This document shows positions 15,305 through 22,869 of a DNA stretch of 27,562 nt, piece by piece. Position numbers and translations under genes: made by a program. The stretch is from an uncultured Prevotella sp. (lineage in GTDB: Bacteria > Bacteroidota > Bacteroidia > Bacteroidales > Bacteroidaceae). Numbering within the stretch: the stretch's first letter is position 1; each line of letters starts with the position of its first letter. Below the pieces are notes generated by a model. The model saw only the letters and a program-made list of their open reading frames with translations, was not told the origin of the DNA and searched no databases. The stretch spans positions 1 to 27,562 of the forward strand of contig URER01000034.1 of NCBI GenBank assembly GCA_900547005.1, read 5' to 3'.

Positions 15305-16984
15305 ATGAAGAAACTGATAATTGTTCTGCTCACCATAATAAGCGCTATTCCTACAATGGCGCAGGGCAAAGACAAAGACCATAATTTCAAGGTGGCGAAA
15401 AACCTCGATGTCTTTAACGCTATATACAAGCAGCTTGACATGATGTATGTAGACACGATAGACGCCGACGAGGTGGTGGGATATGCCGTCAGGGCTATGC
15501 TCGGGTCGCTGGACCCGTACACGGAGTACTATCCGGAGGACAGGCAGAGCGACCTGAAGATGATGATGAGCGGGAAATACGCGGGCATCGGAGCGATGAT
15601 CAGATATAACATGGCGCTGAACAATGCCGTGATAGACGAACCTTACGAGGGTATGCCGGCAGCGGAAGCGGGCCTGAAAAAGGGCGACATCATCGTGAGC
15701 ATAGGCGACTCGCTGATGGCGGGCAAGGAAGTCAGCTATGTGAGCGAGCGCCTGCGCGGCGAGCCAGGTACGACATTGCTGCTGAAGGTGAAGCGTCCGA
15801 CAACGGGAAAGACTCTGAAATTCAAGATAAAACGCCGGGCCATACAACTTCCGGTGGTAACATACTACGGCCTACAGGAGAACGGCATCGGATATATCTC
15901 ACTCAGTTCGTTCACAGGCGACAGTCCGGCTAAGGAGGTGAGACGGGCATTCCTCGACATGAAGGGCAAGGGAATGACTAAACTGGTGCTCGACCTGCGC
16001 AACAACGGTGGCGGCGTGATAAACGAGGCGGTGGACATCGTGAATATGTTTGTGCCGAAAGACATCACCATCGTAAGTACGAGGGGCAAGCTGGAAAGGG
16101 CAAACAATGACTATAAGACGTCGGTGGAGCCGCTTGATACGGTTATGCCGATGGTGGTATTGGTGAACGGAAACTCGGCAAGCGCAAGCGAGATAACGTG
16201 CGGCAGCCTGCAAGACCTGGACCGTGCGGTGATAATGGGTACGCGCACTTACGGCAAGGGACTGGTGCAGTTGCCTAACCTGCCGCTGCCATACAACGGC
16301 AATCTGAAACTGACAACTGGCAAATATTACATTCCAAGTGGCCGCTGCATACAGGCTATTAATTATGGGCACGCGCGCGGAGGCTACCGCGAGCATATCC
16401 CCGACTCGCTGACAAAGGTATTTTACACGGCCAACGGACGCGAGGTGCGCGACGGTGGAGGCATAAAGCCCGATGTGGAGGTGAAGGCCGACTCGTTAGC
16501 AAACATCGCTCTGTATCTCGCCTCATCCGGACATGACTCTACGGAGGTGATGCTGACATGGGAACTGAAGTTCATGAAGAACCATCCGACGATTGCGCCG
16601 GCAAAGGATTTCGAGATAAGCGATGCGGATTATGAGGACTTCAAGAAGGCTGTGATAAAAAGCGGATTCAAATACGACCGCGAGAGCAGCAAGTACTTGG
16701 AGACGCTTGTGAAGATAGCGAAGTTTGAAGGCTATTATGACGAGGCCAAACCAGAGTTTGACGCATTGGAAAAGAAGTTCAGTCATAACATAGAGAGAGA
16801 CCTCGACTATAATAAGGAATCTATAAAACAACTGCTCGCTGCCGACCTTGTTGCAGTGTATTATTATCAGCGCGGTGCGGTGGAAAACAGCCTGCGCACG
16901 GACAAACAGTGGAAAGAGGCGGTGAAGTTGCTGAATGATGAGGAGAGATATAAGAGTATATTAAAGGGCAAAGCCCCACTCTAA
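15305..16984 (+). CDS. C-terminal processing peptidase, S41 family (CtpA/Prc type)
   Basis: This 559-aa protein has a signal peptide (1-20, ending TMAQ). An N-terminal helical region (30-85) contains GSLDPYTEYY, a PDZ domain spans about 90-165 (GIGAMIRYN, AAEAGLKKGDIIVSI), and the S41 catalytic domain runs from about 185 to 385. The likely Ser/Lys dyad is S293 in GNSASASE and K318 in TYGKGLVQ, spaced 25 residues apart as in CtpA enzymes. DLRNNGGG (230-237) is the conserved strand before the active site. About 170 further residues follow and are charged and helical. The enzyme would act in the periplasm, trimming or degrading proteins from their C-termini. It is monocistronic by context. No linked T9SS machinery gene is visible. 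Confidence 0.93.
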   Translation: MKKLIIVLLTIISAIPTMAQGKDKDHNFKVAKNLDVFNAIYKQLDMMYVDTIDADEVVGYAVRAMLGSLDPYTEYYPEDRQSDLKMMMSGKYAGIGAMIRYNMALNNAVIDEPYEGMPAAEAGLKKGDIIVSIGDSLMAGKEVSYVSERLRGEPGTTLLLKVKRPTTGKTLKFKIKRRAIQLPVVTYYGLQENGIGYISLSSFTGDSPAKEVRRAFLDMKGKGMTKLVLDLRNNGGGVINEAVDIVNMFVPKDITIVSTRGKLERANNDYKTSVEPLDTVMPMVVLVNGNSASASEITCGSLQDLDRAVIMGTRTYGKGLVQLPNLPLPYNGNLKLTTGKYYIPSGRCIQAINYGHARGGYREHIPDSLTKVFYTANGREVRDGGGIKPDVEVKADSLANIALYLASSGHDSTEVMLTWELKFMKNHPTIAPAKDFEISDADYEDFKKAVIKSGFKYDRESSKYLETLVKIAKFEGYYDEAKPEFDALEKKFSHNIERDLDYNKESIKQLLAADLVAVYYYQRGAVENSLRTDKQWKEAVKLLNDEERYKSILKGKAPL

Positions 16985-17100
16985 CTCAGAAGACAGAAGT
17001 TCAGGAGACAGAAGACAGAAGCTCAGGAGTTCAGACAAATGTTTTTAGTTGACGAGTTAACAAGTTGCAAGTTAACAAGTTGCTACCTTTTTATATTTAT
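16985..17100. repeat. Degenerate short repeats after the S41 peptidase gene
   Basis: CAGAAGACAGAAG occurs twice, interleaved with variants of TTCAGGAG (16987-17036). This is followed by two copies of AGTTAACAAGTTGC (about 17055-17084). No hairpin with a T-run and no coding potential is seen. The stretch leads directly into the heptamer array at 17115. Confidence 0.6.
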
Positions 17101-17114
17101 GAGGTATTGGATTC

Positions 17115-17207
17115 TTCACTCTTCACTCTTCACTCTTCACTCTTTCGTTCTTCACTCTTCACTCTTCACTCTTCACTCTTCACTCTTCACTCTTTCGTTC
17201 TTCACTC
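17115..17207. repeat. TTCACTC heptamer array with two TTTCGTTC spacers
   Basis: There are four perfect TTCACTC heptamers (17115-17142), TTTCGTTC (17143-17150), six heptamers (17151-17192), TTTCGTTC again (17193-17200) and one last heptamer (17201-17207). The right part is translated on the minus strand as the C-terminal tail of the WYL regulator. On the minus strand each unit contains TGA, so all three frames are closed within three units. Confidence 0.95.
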
Positions 17208-18115
17208 TCGCCCCCTACCGGGGGCTTCATTTTTTCAATCTTTCCCCTTATATATTCCTTGAAATCATCACTGGAAAGAATCTCTATGTCCTCGAAAAGC
17301 CCGAGGACAAAACGGCCGATGCCACGAAAATCGCACACTTCAAGATTTAGAATCCAATGATTTTCATCGTCCGGGGTAATGTTTTTCCCTCCTGCCGGAT
17401 ATTCCTCCAAGAACACGTTGTGGGACAAACGGCCCATACGGATGCTCACCGGACGATGTTCTTCGCCGCTGAACATGAAGATGTCGGTGAACAGTTGGCG
17501 GTGTCTTGCCTCATGGCTCCACTTCAAATCTACCGGCTCAATATCATCCATGCGCGACAGGCGGAAAGTCTTACAACTGTCTGAAAGGATTTCGTAGCAG
17601 CGCACATCATTGTTATTGTTCATCAGCAGGAACGGCTCTACAAAGCGATCGGACTGCGAATGACTGTGAGGCGAGGAATAGCCGACAATCTTTATCACCT
17701 TCTTGGCCTTTATGGCTTCGTATATCGTGTTCACCATCTTTGCTGTCTTGCGACGCATCTCCACGTCGGAAAGGATGTTGAAATCGTAGAATCTATCGAG
17801 CTTATACTTCAGATTGTTTATTATCGAGTTTGATGTACCCGCCATATCAAGCAGCTTCCGCATCGTCACGGCCTCGTCTTCGGTGAACTGCAATAGATGG
17901 AGCAGTTTGTTAAGGAACGGCGAACGCTGGTCGATATGATAGCAGGAATTGCGTTTATACACGATGAAACCGGCGTTTTTCAGCAATTCTATGTAATAAT
18001 AGAAGTTGCGGCGGGAGAAGTTCAGGCTCTCGCAGATTTCCTTAACGGTAAAGTCCTCGGTGTCGGCAAGCATCAGGACGAGGTCCAGTTCTCTGCCAAA
18101 TCTCTCATGTCGCAT
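17180..18115 (-). CDS. WYL domain-containing transcriptional regulator
   Basis: The product is 311 aa from the ATG at 18115. A GTG at 18121 that overlaps the rnhB stop codon is an alternative start adding two residues. An N-terminal winged helix-turn-helix (about 10-58, FTVKEICESLNFSRRNFYYY) is followed by a WYL-type ligand-binding domain at about 130-215. In the latter, CYEILSD stands where WYL is usual, with RLSRMDDIEP after it. A WYL C-terminal extension completes the fold. Such proteins regulate transcription in response to nucleotides or nucleic acid ligands; the target is unknown. It lies directly downstream of rnhB on the same strand (2 bp or overlapping), so the two are probably co-transcribed. 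The last residues (GGESEERKSEE) are encoded by the heptamer array. Confidence 0.85.
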   Translation of the reverse strand: MRHERFGRELDLVLMLADTEDFTVKEICESLNFSRRNFYYYIELLKNAGFIVYKRNSCYHIDQRSPFLNKLLHLLQFTEDEAVTMRKLLDMAGTSNSIINNLKYKLDRFYDFNILSDVEMRRKTAKMVNTIYEAIKAKKVIKIVGYSSPHSHSQSDRFVEPFLLMNNNNDVRCYEILSDSCKTFRLSRMDDIEPVDLKWSHEARHRQLFTDIFMFSGEEHRPVSIRMGRLSHNVFLEEYPAGGKNITPDDENHWILNLEVCDFRGIGRFVLGLFEDIEILSSDDFKEYIRGKIEKMKPPVGGESEERKSEE

Positions 18116-18117
18116 AA

Positions 18118-18723
18118 TCACTTGAAGTCTAAAGTAAGCTCCTCGGGAGGGAGAAGAGTGAATGATTTCCGATGAAATGGGGTAATTCCGAACGATTTTA
18201 TCGCCTCACGATGTTTTTTTGTGGGATAGCCTTTATTGCTTTTCCAGTCGTATTGAGGATATTTTTCGGCGATACCGTCCATGTAATCATCGCGGTATGT
18301 CTTTGCAAGAATCGAGGCGGCGGCAATGGAGAGATACTTCCCGTCGCCTTTGACAATGGTAGAATAAGGCAGGTTTTGGTAGGGTTTGAACCTGTTTCCG
18401 TCTACTATCACAGCCTCGGGACGAACCGAGAGCAGGTCGAGAGCGCGGTGCATGGCGAGAATCGAGGCGTTGAGAATATTCATCTTGTCTATCTCCTCGG
18501 GCGTAACGATGCCCACGGCCCATGCCAAAGCGTCGCGTTCCACAATCTCACGAAGCATATAGCGCTTCTTCGCCGATAGCTGCTTGGAGTCGTTCAACAG
18601 GGCGTTTTCGTAGTCTTTCGGAAAGATTACGGCTGCGGCATAGACGCTTCCGGCAAGACATCCGCGTCCGGCCTCATCACATCCTGCTTCTATCACATTG
18701 TCATAAAAATGGTTTGCTAACAT
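18118..18723 (-). CDS. rnhB: Ribonuclease HII
   Basis: This 201-aa protein is of normal length for RNase HII and has the family motifs. AGCDEAGRG (13-21) supplies the catalytic Asp16-Glu17, and VIVDGNR (105-111) supplies Asp108. KGDGKYLSIAAASILAK (125-141) leads to the final acidic residues in YRDD (143-146). The C-terminal SNKGYPTKKHREAI and FHRKSF blocks are typical. The enzyme nicks RNA in RNA-DNA hybrids, removing misincorporated ribonucleotides and primers. It is the first gene of a two-gene unit with the WYL regulator. No clear -7 element was found in the 161 bp upstream. Confidence 0.97.
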   Translation of the reverse strand: MLANHFYDNVIEAGCDEAGRGCLAGSVYAAAVIFPKDYENALLNDSKQLSAKKRYMLREIVERDALAWAVGIVTPEEIDKMNILNASILAMHRALDLLSVRPEAVIVDGNRFKPYQNLPYSTIVKGDGKYLSIAAASILAKTYRDDYMDGIAEKYPQYDWKSNKGYPTKKHREAIKSFGITPFHRKSFTLLPPEELTLDFK

Positions 18724-18851
18724 CTCTTTATTAGATATGTATGTCGGTTTATATCCCCTTAGAAGGTCATATTTCGGTTAAGACTTGTTAAACAGACGGC
18801 AACTTTAACCTCACCGCATTTGGAGTGAACATTCATTGCACATATTCCGAT

Positions 18852-18859
18852 TAATTTTG
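18852..18859 (+). promoter_or_regulatory. -7 promoter element for the 109-aa ORF
   Basis: TAATTTTG followed by CAG fits TAnnTTTG and is 25 bases before the ATG at 18885. Candidate TTG cores at 18836 and 18820 are at non-standard distances (about 13 and 29 nt), so the -33 part is unclear. Confidence 0.45.
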
Positions 18860-18884
18860 CAGCAGAATTAAAAACATAATCAAT

Positions 18885-19214
18885 ATGAAAAAGAATATGG
18901 CATTATCGGTAAACAATCCGCTAAACAGCAATCTATCAAACCCTATGAGCTGCATTTCAAAGTATTTCGCTGCTATCGCGGAATCTATCTCCAACGTTTC
19001 GACGGCGCTAAAGATGCCTGTTGAATATCTACGCAGGTACTTCTCTTGCTGTGTGGGACATGAGGTGAGCATCAGTCAGACGTGGCTTGTGGTACGCGCA
19101 CAACTTGCTTTTATCCTCACCGTGTTCCCGATAGAATGCAGTTTTCTTCTTAGAACAGCCTTTGCGGCATGGTTTCTCATCGCCGTATTGAAGTGTAAGG
19201 ACAGCGGGTTATAA
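18885..19214 (+). CDS. Small hypothetical protein, 109 aa
   Basis: The protein is not recognised. It opens MKKNMALSVNNPLNSNLSNP, has a middle amphipathic region with MPVEYLRRYFSCCVGHEV (about 54-71), and ends in a hydrophobic stretch (LAFILTVFPIECSFLLRTAF...WFLIAVL, about 79-102) that could be one or two membrane segments. Support for a real gene is the -7 element at 18852-18859 with sensible leader length and the lack of any competing gene on either strand in 18724-19286. Base composition is AT-richer than its neighbours. It converges with sufS. Confidence 0.5.
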   Translation: MKKNMALSVNNPLNSNLSNPMSCISKYFAAIAESISNVSTALKMPVEYLRRYFSCCVGHEVSISQTWLVVRAQLAFILTVFPIECSFLLRTAFAAWFLIAVLKCKDSGL

Positions 19215-19286
19215 GTCCCGTGGACGACTCTCAACAACACATAAATACATATCCGGCTGCTTTATCCGGCCGGCAGGGCTTTCTTT

Positions 19287-20531
19287 TCAGAACATCCGGG
19301 CTACGCGGCGAACGCCTTCCACAAGTGCATCAACCTCCTCAAAGGTGTTGTATATGGCGAATGAGGCGCGAACGGTGCCCTGGATGCCGAGCCTGTCCAT
19401 GAGCGGCTGGGCGCAATGGTGGCCTGTGCGCACGGCAATGCCGAGGCGGTCGAGCAGCGTTCCCATGTCGAGATGGTGGATGTCGCCGACGAGGAAGCTC
19501 ACAACGGCGTCCTTACCCGGCGCTTCACCAAAGAGACGGATGCCGTCGATGGTACGCATCTGTTCCATACAATAGTCGGTCAGAGCGCGCTCGTGAGCCG
19601 AGATATTGTCTATTCCCACCTTATTTATATAGTCTATCGCTGTGGCGAGGCCGTGAGTGGCCACATAATCGGGGGTTCCGGCCTCGAACTTGAACGGCAG
19701 ACGCTCGAAAACAGTACGCTCGAAGCTGACGCTTTCTATCATCTCGCCGCCACCTTGATACGGCGGTAGACGGTCGAGCCAGTCTTCCTTGCCATATAGG
19801 ACGCCTATTCCGGTAGGGCCATACATTTTGTGTCCGCTGAACGCGAAGAAATCGCAGTCAAGGTCTTTCACGTCGACAGCGAAGTGTGGGGTGCTTTGTG
19901 CTCCATCTACGATCACAGGGATGTCATGCGCATGAGCCTTTTCTATTATTTCCTTTACGGGGTTCACCGTTCCGAGAACGTTGCTCACGTGGGTCACACT
20001 CACTATTTTTGTGCGCTCGTTGAGCAGCTTTTCGAACTCATCGAGACAGAGTTCTCCCTTCTCATTCATGGGTACCACGCGTATGGCGATGCCTTTTTTA
20101 GCCGCTTGAAGTTGCCACGGCACAATGTTAGAGTGGTGCTCCATGACCGTAACAATGACCTCGTCGCCCTCCGACATGAACTCGTCACAGAAGGAACTGA
20201 CCACCAGGTTCAATGCCTCGGTAGTGCCGCGGGTGAAGATAATCTCCTCTGTCTTGTCGGCATTGATAAACTTCCGCACCGTCTCGCGTGCTGCTTCGTG
20301 CAGGTCGGTGGCCTGTTGCGAGAGGTAATGAACGCCACGATGCACGTTGGCATTCACGTTAAGGTATTCCTCGCGCATGGCATCAAGCACGCACAACGGC
20401 TTTTGTGTCGTTGCAGCATTGTCGAGATAGACCAGCGGCCGGTCGTAAACGGTACGGGAAAGGATAGGAAAATCCTTACGGACAGCCTCCCCCAACCCCT
20501 CCAGGGAGGGGAGACCAACGACTTGCTCCAT
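19287..20531 (-). CDS. sufS: SufS-type cysteine desulfurase
   Basis: The 414-aa PLP-dependent enzyme removes sulfur from cysteine and feeds the SufBCD scaffold for Fe-S cluster assembly. Visible markers are YLDNAATTQKP (35-45), RGTTEALNLV, EHHSN (131-135), VDGAQSTPH, the PLP lysine K235 in FSGHKMYGPTG and the active-site cysteine C373 in RTGHHCAQP, all typical of group II SufS. The first residues (GLPSLEGLGEAV, 6-17) are unusual: they are encoded by a copy of a GC-rich palindromic repeat (20485-20513), and conserved SufS sequence begins at about RKDFPIL. No alternative in-frame start downstream would keep the conserved N-terminus. It is the last gene of the suf operon, 9 bp after sufD. Confidence 0.97.
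   Translation of the reverse strand: MEQVVGLPSLEGLGEAVRKDFPILSRTVYDRPLVYLDNAATTQKPLCVLDAMREEYLNVNANVHRGVHYLSQQATDLHEAARETVRKFINADKTEEIIFTRGTTEALNLVVSSFCDEFMSEGDEVIVTVMEHHSNIVPWQLQAAKKGIAIRVVPMNEKGELCLDEFEKLLNERTKIVSVTHVSNVLGTVNPVKEIIEKAHAHDIPVIVDGAQSTPHFAVDVKDLDCDFFAFSGHKMYGPTGIGVLYGKEDWLDRLPPYQGGGEMIESVSFERTVFERLPFKFEAGTPDYVATHGLATAIDYINKVGIDNISAHERALTDYCMEQMRTIDGIRLFGEAPGKDAVVSFLVGDIHHLDMGTLLDRLGIAVRTGHHCAQPLMDRLGIQGTVRASFAIYNTFEEVDALVEGVRRVARMF
20485..20513. repeat. GC-rich palindromic element inside the sufS 5' end
   Basis: This 29-nt element matches the copy at 22709-22737 in 25 of 29 positions. It has an internal CCCCTCC-A-GGGAGGGG dyad. On the minus strand it is translated as part of SufS residues 6-16. 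Confidence 0.85.
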
Positions 20532-20540
20532 ATTGGTATT

Positions 20541-21941
20541 TTATATTAATTTATTACTATTGGTTACACATCTGTGTCCCTCCCCCTTGGGGGAGTTGGA
20601 GGGGGCTAACCTACATCCCTCACACTTGTTCAGTTCTCCGCGGAAACGTTTCTCCACAAGATGATGGAGCCGGTCTCGCAACGGTTCGAGCTGAATAGAA
20701 TCCACCACCTCGTTGACAAAGGCGAACTCAAGTAACAACTTAGCCTCCTTCAAGGAGATACCGCGCTGTCTCATATAGAACAATGCGGCGTCATTGAGCT
20801 GTCCTACGGTGGAGCCGTGAGCACATTTCACGTCGTCGGCGTAAATCTCAAGCATTGGTTGGGTGTACATCCGGGCCTTGTTTGTGGCGCAAATGTTCTG
20901 GTTTCGCATCTCGGATGAAGTCTTCTGCGCTCCGTGGCGCACGAGAACGCGGCCTGCGAAAGCACCCGTGGCCTCGCCATCGAGTACATATTTGTATAGC
21001 TGATTGCTTGTGCAATGGGGCACTTTGTGATCTATCAACGTATTATTGTCCACGCGCTGCTGCTTGTCTGCTATCACACAACCGTTCAGACGGCACTCAG
21101 CACCTTCGCCGACAAACGTCAGATCGGTGCGGTTTCGAGTCACGCCGTTGTGCAATGTAATGATATTATGATTGACACGGCTGTTCGCCTGCTGCTCGAT
21201 ATATAGGTTGCTGACGCGCACATTCTTTGCGTGGGTTTCCTCAAGGCAGTACAAATCGAGTGCGGCATTATCACCAACGAAGGCCTCTATCACCTGCGTG
21301 GAGAGGAAACGGCGGTCGTCTGCGGCGTGATCGCAGAACAACAGTTTTATCTCCGCGCCTTCTTCAACGATGATAAGCACGCGGCGGTTTACCATCAAAT
21401 CGACATCAGAACGCAGGATGTTTATCACCTGCACCGTACGGTCGACCTTTACGTTCTTCGGCACATACACGAGAAGTCCGTCCTGTGCCAGCATCGTGTT
21501 CAGAGCTGTTGCCGCATCCTTTTCTGTTCTGGCTATCTTTGCGTAGTATTTGGCCACAAGTTCAGGGCGTTCGGCTGCTACCGAACTCAGCGAACCGATA
21601 ATCACGCCTTCGGGGAGCTGTGTCTTGGGCAGCATCTTATCGTAGAACGCGTCATTGACAACGAAATAAAGCGATGTGCTGAGGTTCGGAACGTCGCAAT
21701 GGAACACGTCGTAAGGATTGACGGGAATATCGAGCCGGTTCAGATTCAGACCGTAGTCTGGCTCGAAGAGCGCCGCCATATCTGTATATTTGTATCTCTC
21801 AACCTTCTTAGACGGAAATCCGAGACGTTGGAAATCATCGAAGGCACGGTCGCGCACAGCGTTCATCACGCCGGCACTATGGCCACATATCATGCCAGCC
21901 GCCTGTCGGTATAAGTCGATATATTGTTTTTCAGCACTCAT
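20541..21941 (-). CDS. sufD: SufD, Fe-S cluster scaffold subunit
   Basis: The 466-aa product pairs with SufB in the SufBC2D complex that assembles Fe-S clusters. The N-terminal part has GFPSKKVERYKYTD (41-54), a common SufD start. The beta-helix core carries VKCAHGSTVGQ (371-381), where His375 corresponds to the conserved cluster-assembly histidine, and MRQRGISLKEAKLLLEFAF follows. The conserved protein ends around LNKCEGC (437-443). The last ~22 residues (LAPSNSPKGEGHRC...) are encoded by a GC-rich palindromic repeat and AT-rich sequence, so they look like read-through into a repeat. The sufC gene is only 2 bp upstream and sufS 9 bp downstream. Confidence 0.95.
   Translation of the reverse strand: MSAEKQYIDLYRQAAGMICGHSAGVMNAVRDRAFDDFQRLGFPSKKVERYKYTDMAALFEPDYGLNLNRLDIPVNPYDVFHCDVPNLSTSLYFVVNDAFYDKMLPKTQLPEGVIIGSLSSVAAERPELVAKYYAKIARTEKDAATALNTMLAQDGLLVYVPKNVKVDRTVQVINILRSDVDLMVNRRVLIIVEEGAEIKLLFCDHAADDRRFLSTQVIEAFVGDNAALDLYCLEETHAKNVRVSNLYIEQQANSRVNHNIITLHNGVTRNRTDLTFVGEGAECRLNGCVIADKQQRVDNNTLIDHKVPHCTSNQLYKYVLDGEATGAFAGRVLVRHGAQKTSSEMRNQNICATNKARMYTQPMLEIYADDVKCAHGSTVGQLNDAALFYMRQRGISLKEAKLLLEFAFVNEVVDSIQLEPLRDRLHHLVEKRFRGELNKCEGCRLAPSNSPKGEGHRCVTNSNKLI
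20578..20607. repeat. GC-rich palindromic element inside the sufD 3' end
   Basis: CCCTCCCCCTTGGGGGAG contains a CTCCCCC/GGGGGAG dyad followed by TTGGAGGGGGCT. It belongs to the same family as 20485-20513 but in the opposite orientation. It is translated on the minus strand as the SufD tail LAPSNSPKGEG. Confidence 0.8.
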
Positions 21942-21943
21942 TA

Positions 21944-22705
21944 CTATCCTCTCTCCTCTTTAACTTCCTCCTTTATCCAATCGTATCCACGCTCTTGAAT
22001 CTCGCGTGCGAGTTCCGGACCGGCGGTCTTTACGATGCGTCCTTGATACAATACGTGTACAACGTCGGGCTTAATCATATCCAAGAGGCGGTCGTAGTGA
22101 GTGATTACGATGCACGAAGACTCCGGTGTACGCAACTTATTGACACCTTCGGCCACGATGCGCATAGCGTCGACATCCAGTCCAGAGTCGGTCTCATCGA
22201 GTATGGAGAGCTTCGGTTCGAGCATTGCCATCTGGAAAATCTCGTTTCTTTTCTTCTCTCCGCCGCTGAAGCCTTCGTTCACTGAGCGGTTGGCGAGCTT
22301 CTGATCGAGTTCCACCACCTTCCTCTTCTCACGCATCAGCTTTATAAAATCGCCCGCATTCATCGGTTCTTTGCCTTCATACTTGCGCTTTTCGTTTATC
22401 GCCGCACGCATGAAGTTGGTCATCGACACGCCGGGAATCTCCACAGGATACTGGAAAGAGAGGAACAAACCCTCGTGCGCCCTGTCCTCCGGCTTCATTT
22501 CGAGAAGGTCCTTCCCGTTGAATACTGCGCTACCTGCCGTTACTTCGTATAGCGGATTGCCCACGAGTACTGCGCTGAGCGTTGATTTTCCCGAACCGTT
22601 CGGTCCCATAATAGCGTGTGTCTCACCGTCCTTTATGGTGAGATTGATGCCCTTTAATATTTCCTTATCGCCTATCTTGGCGTGCAAGTCTTTTACTGTT
22701 AGCAT
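21944..22705 (-). CDS. sufC: SufC, ABC-type ATPase of the Fe-S assembly complex
   Basis: The 253-aa protein is a standard SufC: Walker A GPNGSGKS (34-41), Q-loop LSFQYPVEIPG, signature SGGEKKRNE (147-155) and Walker B LSILDE (166-171) continuing TDSGLDVDAM. Family length is about 250 aa. It is cytosolic, not a transporter; ATP binding drives rearrangement of the SufB-SufD scaffold. It lies 2 bp before sufD and 162 bp after sufB; that larger gap holds two palindromic repeats. Confidence 0.98.
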   Translation of the reverse strand: MLTVKDLHAKIGDKEILKGINLTIKDGETHAIMGPNGSGKSTLSAVLVGNPLYEVTAGSAVFNGKDLLEMKPEDRAHEGLFLSFQYPVEIPGVSMTNFMRAAINEKRKYEGKEPMNAGDFIKLMREKRKVVELDQKLANRSVNEGFSGGEKKRNEIFQMAMLEPKLSILDETDSGLDVDAMRIVAEGVNKLRTPESSCIVITHYDRLLDMIKPDVVHVLYQGRIVKTAGPELAREIQERGYDWIKEEVKEERG

Positions 22706-22708
22706 AAG

Positions 22709-22737
22709 GCCTCCCCCAGTCCCTTCAAGGAGGGGAG
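22709..22737. repeat. GC-rich palindromic element after the sufC start
   Basis: This 29-nt copy matches the element inside sufS (20485-20513) with four mismatches. It lies 4 bases upstream of the sufC start codon on the transcribed strand, so it forms part of the sufC leader and could hide its ribosome-binding region in a CTCC/GGAG hairpin. Confidence 0.85.
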
Positions 22738-22822
22738 CCGAACTCCTACTCCTTATAGGGTATTTATTTGTTATTATTGGTTTATTTATTATTATTGATT
22801 ATACATTATTATATTGTATTCT

Positions 22823-22869
22823 CCCCATCCATTCTTCTCCCCATAGAGAAGTTGGGTGGGGATTTTTTT
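22823..22869. repeat. Nested hairpin directly after the sufB stop codon
   Basis: CCCCATCC (22823-22830) pairs with GGGTGGGG (22854-22861) and inner CTTCTC (22834-22839) pairs with GAGAAG (22846-22851). T7 lies on the plus-strand right side, so terminator polarity would be for plus-strand transcription, where no gene is present. On the minus strand the sufB stop codon falls in the A-run before the stem, so read-through to sufC is expected. Confidence 0.7.

Noticed and set aside
17115..17207. Phase variation of the WYL regulator by heptamer slippage
   Set aside because: The stop codon is reached within two units of the six-unit block, so gain or loss of units there leaves the protein unchanged; only loss of the single outer unit or spacer would alter it.
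17039..17350. Plus-strand frames rich in HSSLFTL repeats
   Set aside because: They are direct translations of the TTCACTC heptamer array and overlap the WYL gene 3' end.
18851..19072. 73-codon minus-strand frame opposite the 109-aa ORF
   Set aside because: It has no promoter element and ends inside the promoter region of the opposite ORF, which has better start signals.
19240..19290. Possible bidirectional terminator between the 109-aa ORF and sufS
   Set aside because: CTGC/GCAG and CCGGCCGG words are present with a T-rich stretch on the plus strand, but no single stable stem with a clean T-run could be drawn, so it is not listed as a feature.
22823..22869. Hairpin plus T7 read as a rho-independent terminator ending sufB transcription
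   Set aside because: The T-run is on the plus-strand side of the stem, so polarity is wrong for the minus-strand suf operon, and no plus-strand gene ends there.
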